Assembly (NCBI GenBank): GCA_022495005.1
Contig: JAGYXB010001002.1
Span: 2,294,001 to 2,358,000 of the forward strand
Reading direction: 5' to 3'
DNA length: 64,000 nucleotides
DNA from: Rhyacophila brunnea
Lineage: Eukaryota; Arthropoda; Insecta; Trichoptera; Rhyacophilidae
In this document: piece after piece, positions 1 to 11,150 of the stretch
Layout of the letters: each line of letters starts with the position of its first letter
Numbering within the stretch: the first letter of the stretch is position 1
The notes under the pieces: generated by a model
The model's input: the letters and a program-made list of their open reading frames with translations, nothing else
The model's database searches: none
What the model was told of the DNA's origin: nothing
Made by a program: the position numbers and the translations under genes

Positions 1-74
1 CATGACGAAATAAATTAAATGGACAACATAGAAAATTAGGCAAATTATGTTAATTATTTGTACATATTACATAA

Positions 75-1846
75 TTGCCGATAAATGTGCTATATGTAGA
101 TACTTTATCCGCATTGAATAATTTCAGAGTACTTATATATAAAAGCGACGTTGATGCAGGTTCCGGTGATGATTATTTGCGTAGCTGCGGTTTGCACACA
201 TCGTCATTAGCTGATGATGCTGACATAGGTTTGAATCAAATGAATTTTCCAACGACATCCGAAGACATCCAAACAAGTCGAAATTATTTTGTTACTGGCC
301 ATCTTAAAAAGGAAAGAAGGAATAAATTTTTGCAAAGCCGTTCTGGAGCAAAGACTAATCGAAATCGTAACGAAGCATACGTTGAGTATAATGGTATTTT
401 GAAGTCTGCTAAAAAATCAACGACTTCAAATGTAATTTCACACTCAGATGTGATCACATTCTCAGTGAAGAAGAAAAGAGTAGTGAATTCGAGCTTTTCC
501 AGAATCAGGGGTCATATAATTAAGTCACATAATCAGGTATATGAGCAGCTCATGAAACGCCTATACGGAAGAAGCACGAAAAAAGGAAATTTACGAGAAT
601 TTATACACTCGCAAATATAATGATTTGTTGCATGATGTACTGCAAGACGTTAAGTATTAGCCCGTATAGGATAACTACAGCACTGATCAAAAACAAAACA
701 AGTTGCCTTCCATTATTAGATCAGAGGGGTTGAAACCAAGGTAGAATGAATACAATCTCCGAAGAGGATGTTCAAAAAGTTTCCATCAAATTGCAAAACT
801 ACCGAAATATGTCTCGCATTATTGCCGAAGCGAGACAAATGCTAATTGTTTATCTCCAGATAAGATATGACATTATCAAAAATGTATGATGTGTATAAAT
901 CGGAAGTAATACGACCAGTAACTTTTGCAATTTACAAAAATGTTTTTTACAAAAAAATCAATTTGCGTACCAAAACATTAAAAGAAGATACTTGCCAGAT
1001 TTGTGACGCATTTAAAGTAAAAATTTAGAATGAAGAAGACCCTTTCAAAAAATAACATACTGAATCTTGAATAATGCACACATGGACTCGGTGGAAAAAT
1101 CCCAAAATTTTATGCGAGAAGATTAAATTTAATGTTCGCAAAAATATTCTGTAAACTGAATGCATAACATACGATATGCAAAAAATACTTACACTACCTC
1201 GTATTGCCACTAATATTTTTTTTACAAACGTCAACTATGGCTTTATAATATGGGTGTTAGTGAGGACCTGATCGACGGATCCCCTTCTAGAAGAGAAGAG
1301 GCGATATGACAGCGAGTCGCAGTCAAAGCCTCGGTAAAATCACAAAAAAAAAATATGGGTGTTCACAGTGGCAAAACTAATAAAAGTTTTGGCTATGTTT
1401 GGATAGAAGGAATTGCTGGAAGAGGTGCTTAAAAGGTGGGATCTTGCCTCCTCAAACATATAACAGCAGGAGTTTCCCCTAATGTGAAGAACTTAATATT
1501 GTGGTCCGACTCTTGCGGCAGTCAAAACCGCAATACAAACTAAGCCCTAATGCTAATGGCAATATTATAACCGAGTTAATTATTAGAGAAAATATCACTT
1601 GAGTTTCTATATTCTGGGAATAGTTACCTGCTAAATGATCACGATTTTAGTGACATAGAGTGTTACTTAAAAACTTGCCAAAGACTCACTGCTAAAACTG
1701 CTGCAATGATGCATTTTATTCTTGAAAATGCCATAGACTTTTACAAAAATCTAACATCATTACCATCACCCTTAATAGAAGATATCGACAGCTTTCATGG
1801 TGATTTAGATTATGATCTGGAGCTATATGAGGCTGATATTGATTAG
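75..1846 (+). pseudogene. Decayed DUF7869-like transposon-associated protein
   Basis: A broken gene is readable in pieces across three frames. The first open piece (75-620) has a basic stretch ending near GAKTNRNRNEAYVEYNG. A shifted frame at about 450-500 then reads an acidic segment, CDHILSEEEKSSEFELFQ. Later pieces give SHYCRSETNANCLSPD (around 820-870), TLSKMYDVYKSEVIRPVTFA, a CxxC-type EDTCQICDAF, LWLYNMGVH at 1240-1365, and NLILWSDSCGSQNRN near 1490-1530. The tail, from about 1600, reads LLNDHDFSDIECYL and stops at 1844-1846, followed by AATAAA at 2047. The order of SHYCR, CxxC, LWLYN.GVH and W-SD-CG-QNRN blocks is what I know from the DUF7869-containing proteins abundant in hemipterans, which have a DDE-like acidic pattern. 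That family assignment is from memory. In-frame stops and frameshifts show it is dead. A 93-bp retroposed sequence interrupts it. Confidence 0.7.
1247..1363 (+). mobile_element. 93-bp poly(A)-tailed retroinsertion with 12-bp target duplication
   Basis: The 12-mer AATATGGGTGTT occurs at 1247-1258 and again at 1352-1363, and the 93 bases between (1259-1351) end in a run of A. Removing the insertion rejoins the reading frame of the host pseudogene through LWLYNMGVHS, so this is a genuine insertion with its empty site inferable from the protein. The inserted sequence is GC-richer than its surroundings and contains GGACCTGATCGACGGATCC and a purine-rich GAAGAGAAGAGGCG. Target duplication plus A-tail means LINE-type target-primed reverse transcription. 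I do not recognise the source RNA. It could be a short SINE, a truncated LINE 3' end, or a retroposed small noncoding RNA. Confidence 0.8.
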
Positions 1847-1859
1847 TATAAAAATACTG

Positions 1860-3840
1860 TGGATTGCCCAAAAATTCTCTCTGTTTTATCTATTTTTTGC
1901 TTTTTTCTGATTGTCTACATTTTTTTTTTGATGATAAGATAGATGATTATTGCTCATTTCATTTCTATTTTTATGTATAACCCACATTGCACACCTATTG
2001 TTTAACCAAAATGTGGATGTAATTTTGTTGTGTATGTCTAAAGTTGAATAAATCGTAATATTTTGGTGAATATGTTCTTTTTTGTTGCCCCTTCTGTTTT
2101 ACTAAGTAAATAGTTAATGATATTCAAGTGTTTAATTTTTTTCTGTATAATACGTCAAGAATACACTAATTATTATGACATTCACAGGTATCATAATATA
2201 TTATTCACACAAACAAAAACATTCTTCTCAATTTTGCAGAACCCATCCAATCATAAAAAAATGTTATTGTGGCTTTATTGAAACAAACTAATTAAACATT
2301 GTAAGAAAAACACGTTTGAACAACTATATTTTAGAAAAACACTACGTTGCAATACCAATTTCTTTAAAAAAAAAAGTCTCATGACACAATATATCAACCA
2401 AACGGCACTTAGCGTCTATTTAAAATACAATCACGCTGTGTCTTACACCCAAAGCCATCTTTGAATACATTAGAAAATTATAATATATTTTTTGGCACTG
2501 TATTTATGATACTGGCAATAGAACATAGAACATTTCTGCATACTCACCTTTTTACACGATTTTCGGGCAGTTAGTGCCTATTTTATTTCGTGTATTCAGT
2601 TTTATATTAACTAAGTAAAATCAGGTTTTTTAGTTTTTTTCAATGTGCAAATTCATTTATTTAGATTTATGATATGTGTGTTTGTGTCATGACCTTTTCA
2701 TCGGCATAAATTATCTCGATTGACTGAACTGCCCTAATTTCAATAGAGCCTAAGCCTAAGAACAATTTATTAATTAAATTTGAATTAATCGATATTTAAG
2801 ATTGAATCGAAGTATTTGATAACTTGGTAAAACTATAATATACTTAGTACACCGGGACACTATAATAATATCGTGTCCCGGGCAATCTTAATAAAATTGT
2901 TGCTAAAGATCATTCAAGTTCATAGCCGACTGCATAGCCATCTTCCAAGAATCTCTAAACTAAGTTATCTCTATCCCAGTTAGCGTTATTTGCTTATCAC
3001 GTCCAATGATCTAGTACATGTACCTACATAAACCTTACAGTGAGCTCTAAATCCATCGCATTATACAACAAAATCAACCCGTTTGAGTCTTGATACCCTA
3101 AAGGTAAATAATAAAAAAACTTCTTAGAAACAGGTGGTTCTATTTTTAACAATAAAAATGAAAATTAAAATAATGCAAGCCCATTGATAGATAACCAAGA
3201 TCAAGTACAGTGCTAAAATACAACCTAGTGAAATCGTCTCCAATGCACCTGGAACTTTCTCTACTACCTTAGCTTCAAACGATATATTGTGTATCTTTCT
3301 ATACAATCCAACTACCTTAGTTATAGTCTCCTAGTGCATCTTTTGTTCCCATCTATTGACAATAAAAGAGGTAAAATAACATCAAATGAAAAAGCATTAG
3401 TAACAATATACATATTGATATCGATATTGTAAAGAAAGAATGTTTTAGAACTGGTATCATATCACATAATTATAATCTTGCACATACTAATATGAATATC
3501 CACTTAATTGCCTCTTCTTTGAAGATTGGGCTTAAATCATCTTCTGATGGTCTCATAACTAATAGTGGGTTGCAGTTTAGTATTATAATACTATTAGGTT
3601 TTATTTTATATGTTTTTGTATGCACAAATTTAATTAGCTCAGTGATCCCAGTTAATATTTTATATAATAAACTATTTCTTTTATTCAACGAATAAGACAC
3701 AAAATTTGAAAATGTAACATTCTATATATTGAACACAAATAATTTAAAAACATCTTATGCATATTAATACCCAACTTTAATTTTAATATATACTAAAACC
3801 GATGGCCAACATTATAACGCAATTCGATAAGCATTTTATG
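1860..3840. other. AT-rich stretch, no gene seen
   Basis: Nothing coding is recognisable. The short frames at 3124-3306 and 3470-3700 overlap on opposite strands with low-complexity composition and look like chance. The only local structure is a hairpin at 2852-2881. A 26-base string ending GTGTATTCA (about 2573-2598) recurs at about 53553-53578 and may mark the end of an unrecognised dispersed repeat. Confidence 0.6.
2852..2881. repeat. Short perfect inverted repeat
   Basis: CCGGGACAC and GTGTCCCGG are perfect 9-bp arms around an AT-only loop. The GC-rich arms stand out from an AT-rich setting. No T-run or other terminator signature makes sense in this eukaryotic context, so the function is unknown. 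It could be the fused termini of a lost element. Confidence 0.6.
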
Positions 3841-3844
3841 TATC

Positions 3845-4070
3845 AACTACTAGTTAAAATTATCGTAATTAAGTAGGACGCCCGTAGCTTTATTGGAAAA
3901 GCACACTAACTCAAATCTAGTGGATACAGGTTCAAGTCCCGTTGGGTATCATATTTTTTTCTACAAAAATATTTTATGTAATGTGCATATACATGAGATG
4001 TTTTCAAATTATGTATGTTCAATATTTATTACACTGAATTTCAAGGAAGCAAATTAATATCTACTATCGT
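3845..4070 (+). mobile_element. tRNA-headed SINE, family A, copy 1
   Basis: The tRNA-like head has a B-box-like GGTTCAAGTCCCG (about 3931) following an A-box-like segment, and ends in GGGTATCATA followed by a T-run. The body then reads TTTTCAAATTATGTATGTTCAA. The same head and body recur at 15430-15640 and, reversed, at 60885-61080 and 61325-61474. Conserved order with divergent sequence marks an old, dispersed pol III-derived family rather than a tRNA gene: the cloverleaf is not intact. Confidence 0.65.
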
Positions 4071-4108
4071 GCGTCATCCACAGGTAATGTTTATCGATTA
4101 TTATGACC

Positions 4109-5242
4109 ATACACAGCAGTGGCGCACCCAGGATTTATTATTGGGAGGGGCCCAAGGAGGAGAATGTAAATTAGTCCCATAGACTCTTTTTCTTCTTCAC
4201 AGCTTAATTTCTCGTGTATCGGTCTTTTGTCTATTGCACTCGGTGTACCTATACCATGGTCCCCACATCCTGAAACGGGCCCTCAGGCTAGGATATTTGG
4301 CGGGCCCCTTACCTACCGCTAAGATTAAAATATGTAGTGTGAAACACTACATTAACGTTTTTCAAATTGTATTTTATTTCAAATTAAGGGTACTTATACA
4401 GTAAATTATTGGCGATTTTTAATACATCTACTTTAATAATGGAGCTGTCGAGTATCGACACATAATAATCAAAAAATATCATCTTCTTCTTCCACGGCGC
4501 TACATCCCGGGGTGGGATTTGGCCTCCTCCACAACCACTCTTCACTCACTCCGGTCTCTTGCCACACTTCTCCAGTTACCGGGTCTTCATATATGAAGCC
4601 AGTCCACTTCTACGGCGTCAGCCCATCTCCTTCTTGGACGGCCTCTGGGTCTCTTCCGTTGGGGTAGCCACTTTGTCATGATCCTTGGCGCTCTAACTTC
4701 AGGCATTCTCTCCACATGTCCCGCCCATCGTATTCTTTGGAACTTAGTATATAATTGTCCAATAAAAATATATTGCACAATTATATAAGTAATTGAAAAT
4801 GTTCATGGCCATGCAGTGTAATAGCGCCGCAGGCGACTTTTTTACTATTAAAGCTAATTTATGATGTGTGTTTATCTCACTTATCTGGTCAACCCGACAC
4901 GCCGGGCCCCCCACAGCCCGGGCCCCCAGGCTAGAACCCTGTCAGCCCTCCCCAGCCATGATGACCTACACCACTCCAGAATTCGGGTGGACACCGAGAT
5001 TTTTTTGACAGTTCCTATATTATGTACAGGTATTGGGTTTCTAAAAAAACCTGACATTAGTGTTTCAAAATTTTTGTGTTAGAAATTAAAATCTAAGTCA
5101 TTTTTCTAAAGAGGGTGCTGGAGAATTTCAAATCATTTTTTTGCCGTGTTTTTATTTGTCTAATCTATTGGCTTTCAATTTCAATGTTTTTGGGGGGGGC
5201 CAACGCCCCTTGCCCCCCCCTGTATGCGCCACTGATACACAG
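4109..5242. mobile_element. Non-autonomous hAT-like DNA transposon with 8-bp TSD
   Basis: ATACACAG is repeated exactly at 4109-4116 and 5235-5242, flanking a 1118-bp element (4117-5234). The ends are short inverted repeats: CAGTGGCGCA at the left and TGCGCCACTG at the right with one interruption. A G-run lies just inside the left end, and G-run and C-run stretches just inside the right. An 8-bp duplication and CAGNG termini are hAT hallmarks. No transposase frame remains. The interior has GC-rich blocks (GGGCCCTCAGGCTAGG near 4280, GCCCGGGCCCCCAGGCTAG near 4915) shared with a second copy at 8660-9090. An antisense LINE fragment sits inside. Confidence 0.8.
4480..4770 (-). pseudogene. LINE ORF2 C-terminal fragment, antisense
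   Basis: Read on the minus strand, an open frame gives RRWAGHVERMPEV at the upstream end, then RGRPRRRWADAVEVDWLH. A shifted frame continues with NWRSVARDRSE and ends EEAKSHPGM. WAGHV-RM, KRPRGRPRRRW and W--VA-DR-EW are the standard C-terminal landmarks of RTE-like non-LTR retrotransposon proteins, downstream of the reverse transcriptase. The 5' part is missing, as expected for a 5'-truncated copy. Similar short A-rich strings (about 4470 and 4765) lie on both sides and may be a decayed target duplication. It sits inside the hAT-like element, so it inserted after it. Confidence 0.75.
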
Positions 5243-5408
5243 AGTCTTAATAATGCTTGATGAGTTAAGATATTTTCAAATATTATAAGCTTATTATGGC
5301 ATACTCTAGTTTTTCAAATACAAACCATTTTCCGCCAAAACTCTTCATCATTCAACCCCTGCTTTCTACACAGATATTTAAATAAATACACACCTGCTCA
5401 TATTTCCA
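5235..5408. other. Spacer, nothing recognised
   Basis: AT-rich sequence between the hAT-like element and the LINE relic. No coding or repeat signal was seen. Confidence 0.5.
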
Positions 5409-5800
5409 ATGTTAAAGACAATAGAAAGACAGAAACTAAACGTATTTGAAATGTGGTATAGGAGGGGGATTCTGATATACTCTGGAGTGTCAAACGTACA
5501 AACTATTCTACCATTAGCAAACATACTCAAAATTCAAAACAGACTCTCTTCAGTCGGTGTATATCGGACTCTCCATTTTTACACCATATAGCCTACATAG
5601 AAGGTAAGACGACAACCTGGAGGACCTCATAGTATTTCGTCAAGTAGAAGGAATAATTCTCTTTGGAAGTAAGATAAAATCAAAAGTTCTACTGGGTTTT
5701 CATAAGCATAATATTCCCTGCCTGATGCAAACTGTCAAAAGTAATTGCATTGAGAGCATACTTCAGTGAATCGGCAAATAATTTTCAACTATAGGTGCGA
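5409..5800 (+). pseudogene. RTE-like LINE 3' coding relic
   Basis: The first 30 codons read KLNVFEMWYRRGILIYSGVSN, matching the FEMWCYRRMLRI-W landmark C-terminal to the reverse transcriptase of RTE-like elements. Shifted frames then give HRR.DDNLEDLIV, and FGSKIKSKVLLGFH where GRRKISWLRNIR-type residues are expected. Several frameshifts and stops show it is an old, dead copy. No 3' tail or target duplication could be placed. Confidence 0.55.
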
Positions 5801-6877
5801 CGAAATTTTGGACTCGCTGGCAATCGGAGAGCGAAAGTCTTTTTTTGTTTCGTGGTGGCGACTGGGGTGTTAATTCTTAAATCGTATAAAGATGACTAAA
5901 AAACGTTATCCATTTACTTGAAAAAGAAAACATGTCAATGAATATATTATTATTGTTACTAATAGAACAATAAACTGAATATTAAATGGACGCATGTTGA
6001 ATTTTTATGAAAAATTGTATTTCGTTCGGCACGCGTCATTTACACAATACGCGCATCGCCTAGTCACGATCTTTTTAGACCGTGCCCCAGCTGAGGTATA
6101 GCCTTAAGTTATTTATATAACTATGACGATCCTCAGTTATAAAGTTTCAACGAAGAAGATGAAAAATTCACATCAGTTTTCAAAATAGAGTATTAAATTA
6201 ATAATATAATTGAAGTATTAAGAACGTCATCTTATCATAGAAGTTGTCGTTTTTAATTGTTTGTTATAATATATAAATAACTTCCATATTTTAACACTAT
6301 ATATAATTTTTCCCATGGTCTAAATACACAATGTTTCTTTATTAACCCATTCAGAGTGGCCAGGCCTCGACGTCCGGCGTACGTGGCAACCACACTTTCT
6401 GATAATAATAATTCTGAAGCGAGTTTCACTAATTGGACCACAGACAGATGTCTCTGCTACGAATTCCCATTTAACTTGTGATATCTTGCACCATTTATAA
6501 CTAAGTCTTTCACCACGTCTGATATAACTGAAAGGTTTTCAACATAGGGGTGACTATTTATTTTCCATCTAAGTTTGTTTTACTTCGAATAATAATCATT
6601 GAGGTTTGTAAAAAAATAATATTGTATTACGTAGGTACCATGTATATTATGTAGATAATATATTATAATATTTCTCTTATTCCATTATTATATTCTGTAA
6701 AGTCCTCGCTTTGATAGTGTAGTGAGATTTTACATATTCACACACCAAGACAAATCGGAAGGTGTTGCGTGGATTGATGCCTTGTCAGTTTCCCTGTGAC
6801 GTATTTGACTTGTTTAGTGATTTTTTTTAATTTGTATTGTTATGATTTTGTTTTCTAATGTTTTAGTGTTAACATCT
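5800..6877. other. AT-rich stretch, no gene seen
   Basis: A frame on the minus strand at 6253-6441 (62 codons) has no recognisable motif. The region 6340-6430 is slightly GC-richer. No repeat termini were found. Confidence 0.45.
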
Positions 6878-7135
6878 ACGATGGCCACGTGGCTTAAGCG
6901 TCGGCCTATCTATAGCGTCGTGGGTCCCAGGTTACAATTCTGGGTCTGGCAAGTACGCGTATTGTTTTTAAATTTGTGTATGAGTCAGAGTATAGACCTA
7001 ATAGGTTGAGCAAGTGGCTGACATCCATTTCTCTTAAAAACTAAATCTGTTAATACAAACCTTCACTTTGTAGACGTCCATGTGATCTTATTAGGATCGT
7101 ATGGTCGATAAAAATGTTTTACTTTCGCCATAGTA
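6878..7135 (+). mobile_element. tRNA-headed SINE, family B, copy 1
   Basis: The head (6880-6955) reads GGCCACGTGGCTTAAGCG, an A-box-like motif, then GGTTACAATTCTGGGTC, a B-box-like motif. The body contains GGTTGAGCAAGTGGCTGACA and ends with CTTATTAGGATCGTATGGTC, a conserved partly palindromic tail. The best-preserved copy is at 37921-38147 on the other strand. Others are at 25770-25995, 26447-26600, 39230-39310 and 41018-41075. Confidence 0.7.
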
Positions 7136-7139
7136 TGAT

Positions 7140-7678
7140 TATAAATTTATAATATATTATATATTGCCCCTCTCGATGGGCAATCAATTCTCTACTTTAT
7201 GCATATTTTATAAGAATTTTATATTTTGACTACTTGTATTATTATATAATATATATTTTCATGTAAAAATATGTAACATATTATGTATAGTATATTGCAA
7301 TAACAACGTTTCTTTTGTAGGAGTCGTATACTGTTTTATACTGTAACAGCGTTATCATCATGTAACATCTGCTTTCATTTTCTTTCATTTTTCTGAAAAC
7401 TTTTTTTAAGATGCGAGTGAGGCACTCAGCAGATTGTATATTCAATTGTATGACAATAAAAATACTGACTATTCCACCATTTTTTTCTTGTTTGTGTGTC
7501 AAAATAAAATTGTTAACTAACTACCGCTTTACCCATTCTACAACGCGCGGGATATTATATGATTTCAGTAAGTTTTAAAACGTCAATGACATGAAGTTAT
7601 TTCAGTTATCAAAAGAAATACATTACAGTCTTTTATACTACATTAGTTTATCCATTAATATCCCATATCCGGAAAATC
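7140..7678. other. AT-rich stretch, no gene seen
   Basis: The minus-strand frame at 7281-7502 has no recognisable motif and low-complexity codon use, so it is probably chance. Confidence 0.45.
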
Positions 7679-8056
7679 GTACGTAAACAGTTCACCGCAG
7701 GACACTTATTCGTGCGCCTCAGTACGTGAAATATGAGTTCGTGTAACATTTAATCAAATGACGAGTTCTTCGTTGAACATTTCACCGTGGAGTATATTTT
7801 TACGTATGCTACAACATGCGGCAAATTTTATGAGATGTTTTTACTAGGTTAGGTTAGGTTAGGTTAGGGTTAATCTAATTAGAACTAACAGTACTATTTG
7901 CAAACTATCGCCGCATTTTGTAAGATAAGTACAAATGTATTATTCCACGGTGAAATGTTCAACGAAGAACTCGTCATTTGATAAAATGTTATACGAACTC
8001 ATGTTTCACGTACTACGGTATACTAATAAGTGTCCCACGACGAACTGCATACGTAC
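7679..8056. mobile_element. Foldback element with TTAGG-like loop (type 2)
   Basis: Two arms of about 150 bp pair with modest mismatches. The left begins GTACGTAAACAGTTC and the right ends GAACTGCATACGTAC. The best-conserved block is ATGACGAGTTCTTCGTTGAA in the left arm, with its complement at about 7950-7975. The loop holds AGGTTAGGTTAGGTTAGG at about 7848-7870. No convincing target duplication was found. It is unrelated in arm sequence to the GGTACTGTTCGG family, yet also carries a TTAGG-like loop. Confidence 0.7.
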
Positions 8057-8659
8057 AACTTACATGTAACTTTAATATCCATAACGTAACATTATCGTTA
8101 CAAAGCTCCAAATAGTTTGAAGCGATACAGAAAATATAGAGTTTCAATGTGTTTTTAAATTAATGAAATTTCACGGAGAGTGAAATGATCAATTGAAGTA
8201 AACACGAAAAGCAGCTCAGAGGTTGATTTATGTAACTTTATATCAGTAAAAGCGCAAACTGCCAAATAATGCAACATCTCGGCCGTAATATAACGCAATA
8301 AATATTTTTTTTATACATTATAATATTATTATAATAAACGAGAAAAATATTATTGCAGACGTAAAATTCAGTTGTTTTTCAAAAGCTTTACTTTATAATT
8401 ATTAGCATTTACAGTACCTACTTATATATTATATTGTTTTATGAACGAAGAAAATTTATTTGGATTTCAGTATTTTGAAAAATTAAAAAAAAACTAATTA
8501 ATCTTTTATAATTAAGTATGTACCTATGTGTTTTATTTTATTTTATTAATGATAGCAATTATTAATAATACACATATAAAAGTACTTAAAAATACAATAT
8601 GTAATGGTTGAAACATTTTTAGTCGCATTTATTCCGTATTTCCCAACCCACCTCTTAAA

Positions 8660-9090
8660 TACAGTAGTGTTATCACCATAGCCCCCACATCCTAAAGCGG
8701 GCCCTCAGGCCACGATGTTTGGCGGGCCCCTTAACATATCGCAAAGGTTAAGGCCAGTGTAATGTTCTAAAGTAGTTTTTCCCAAATGACATTCCGCGGG
8801 ACTCCAGGGTTCCATGTAAAATAAAGGGTATTCCCTGTATTATTAGCAATTTTTGTTATTTTTAAATAAATCCGTATGAATTGTCGGCACTCATATTATG
8901 CAGCACTGATCGCGACCCCCTTTTGTGATAGCCAAGTAACATCTGACCCTTCGCCATGTTGGATAAATAGTAAATTTTAAATACTCAACTGGTTGACCTG
9001 CCACGCCGGGTCCTTCCTAAGCCCGGGCCCCTAGGCTAGAGCCCTGTCAGTCCCCTCTTGTGGGGACCATGGTTGTCACAAGACGAGACA
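8660..9090. mobile_element. Second, diverged copy of the 4117-5234 element
   Basis: Shared blocks with the hAT-like element are CCCCACATCCTAAAGCGGG, GGCGGGCCCCTTA and GCCCGGGCCCCTAGGCTAGAG, in the same order and spacing class. This copy lacks the LINE fragment, so the interior is shorter. Its left end looks like CAGTAGTG followed by CCATAGCCCCCACA, and the right end has a matching TGGGGACCATGG. No target duplication was found, so the ends are approximate. Confidence 0.6.
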
Positions 9091-9640
9091 AGCGGGCAGT
9101 TACGGTGAGAATTTGAGCGTAAATGCAAGATACATTCAGTTATGCCACAACAACGAGTGAGTGCACTTGATTCAGTGTCACAATTGTTTAGCCAAGACTC
9201 AATACAACGATCAGAACCTTGACTCGGGCTATGTTACAGGCACAATCATACTGATCATCATCTTTCATTCACCTTCGATTATCATCTATAAAGTGTGTAA
9301 CAATTGCTGCGAATAGGGTGACCCAAAACAAACTAGTACGTGAGTGTATGACCCGTGACTGTGCCAGTGTACGCCAGCCCTCAAATCATCATAAAGATCA
9401 GTGCCTCGTATCTTGTTCATCACACCCCTCCCCTATATCTGGACATCCAGCAGCAACTTCTAATAATACAGTCCACTGCGAAATGCTGAACCATGTACTA
9501 TGGCATAATAATGTTACTTTCTTTTTTACACTGTTTCAATACTATTTCTTTGTTTTTTAAATGTCATGTTAAGAACGTCTTAAATTTGTAATTTTTAATG
9601 TTCACTGTATCTAAAAATAAATAAATTTAAATTTAAAATT
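9091..9640 (+). other. GC-richer transcript-like segment ending in AATAAA repeats
   Basis: The segment is clearly less AT-rich than its flanks up to about 9500, and ends in AATAAATAAATTTAAATTTAAA-like sequence near 9617-9640, resembling a polyadenylated 3' end. A 79-codon frame at 9318-9560 gives no recognisable domain and ends in a phenylalanine-rich low-complexity tail. It could be a retroposed transcript, the 3' end of an unrecognised element, or a gene's 3' exon. I cannot decide between these. Confidence 0.3.
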
Positions 9641-11140
9641 TGAATAGATTCATGGGTGTATATAATAGTTTTCTGAAATAAAATCATTTTTTGCAGATTG
9701 GTAACTAAAAATATATTTCATGTTAATTATTATGTTAAAATATAGTTACAATTATTAGTTACAGAACTAAGTAGGCAGTCATTGATTTATACATTTTCAT
9801 GAACCCTTTTTATGTACAGTCTAGTAACAATAAAAACGTGATTGTCTTTGTAATAATTAATTATTATTCAGTTATTTTCATCCTCAAATAAAATCGACCC
9901 TTGAACTCCTCAATTGTATGCATCTACACAACTCAATTCTTCTATGCTTTCTTCATTTGTTATCAGCCACAAACCCTTTGCATCATCCATATCTAGAAAA
10001 GTATTAGTTCTTCGACAGACCTTCCTATAACATGCACATTGGGATTTATAACATTCGGTTTACGATATAATTATTAATGCTGTATAGTTGAATCAATCTT
10101 AGTATAGAAAACTTTAAATACGCTTTGATATAAACATAAATAAGTATTATGTATTGTAAAATCGAAGCATTTTAATCTTTAGGCATAATATAAAAAACAA
10201 AGATTTTTTTACGTATTGCTAAGTATATGGACCTTTTTTGGTTTATTCTACGAAAGATTTAGAGTGGTTTTGTGAAAATAAACAATGTATGTAAAAGGTG
10301 AAAGGCTTTGTTACGTGAAAAATTGTTTGTTTAATGAATGTTTTGCTGTGAAAGAGCCTTTGTCCCTTCTTTACACAGGTGTATAAATATTCCGCAATCG
10401 CCAAAGATCTTGTTTTTGGTCAAAAGATTACTTATGTGACTATTGTATGGCAGTTTATAAAAAAATTTTCTTTCAAGATTTGTGAAAGTACACCAACATG
10501 CCAAAGATATTGTGTTACATTTAGTAAAGTTAACGTAGATATACATTGAGGGATTGTTATTATTATTATGCAATTAATTCAATAATATTTAACGGTGTTG
10601 TATATCTATAAATAATAAGAAAAATCTTACGATTTTTAGCTCAATTACTAAGTGGATAATACACACTTGATACAAAATTATTCAAATTACCACAAGACGT
10701 GACTGTGGATGAGTTACAGAATTCTGAAGTAAATTGTTAATCGCGGATTCAAACGCCGTATCTGGAAAATGCATAATAATATAATTATTATGTTTTATAT
10801 CCTAAGTATGTAGTGATATCTAAATTTTGGCCATTGATAAATGTCAGACAGAACCATCATTTGGCGGTTAAGTGAGCGGAGTAAGTAGCTGCAACATCTG
10901 AGATATTAAATTTTCTTTTTTCATGTACAAATTAGCTTAAAAAAATCTAGTAACCTACGTGGTGCTAGTATCATAATCTAAGACGAGTTATATCCATGGC
11001 AAATAGAAATATTGAGATATAAAATAACAATAAAAACATATTCGAGCTTATAGCTTTGTGCTGTCAATACCTGTTTGACACTAACTGTTTGTAATTTTTA
11101 CGCTATTATTCTATACATATCTTTAATAAAATCTACAACT
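9641..11140. other. AT-rich stretch, no gene confirmed
   Basis: No repeat termini or coding motif were recognised. A minus-strand frame at 10331-10573 (80 codons, asparagine-rich start) has slightly gene-like composition but no known motif. Confidence 0.45.
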
Positions 11141-11150
11141 TTATTAATTC

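Noticed and set aside
3470..3700. Overlapping sense and antisense frames of about 70 codons
   Set aside because: They mirror each other, have AT-driven composition and no motif. Chance frames.
7848..7870. TTAGG-like run as evidence of a telomere or chromosome end
   Set aside because: It is only a few units and sits at the centre of an inverted repeat; the same holds for the other runs. These are interstitial repeat components, not a telomere.
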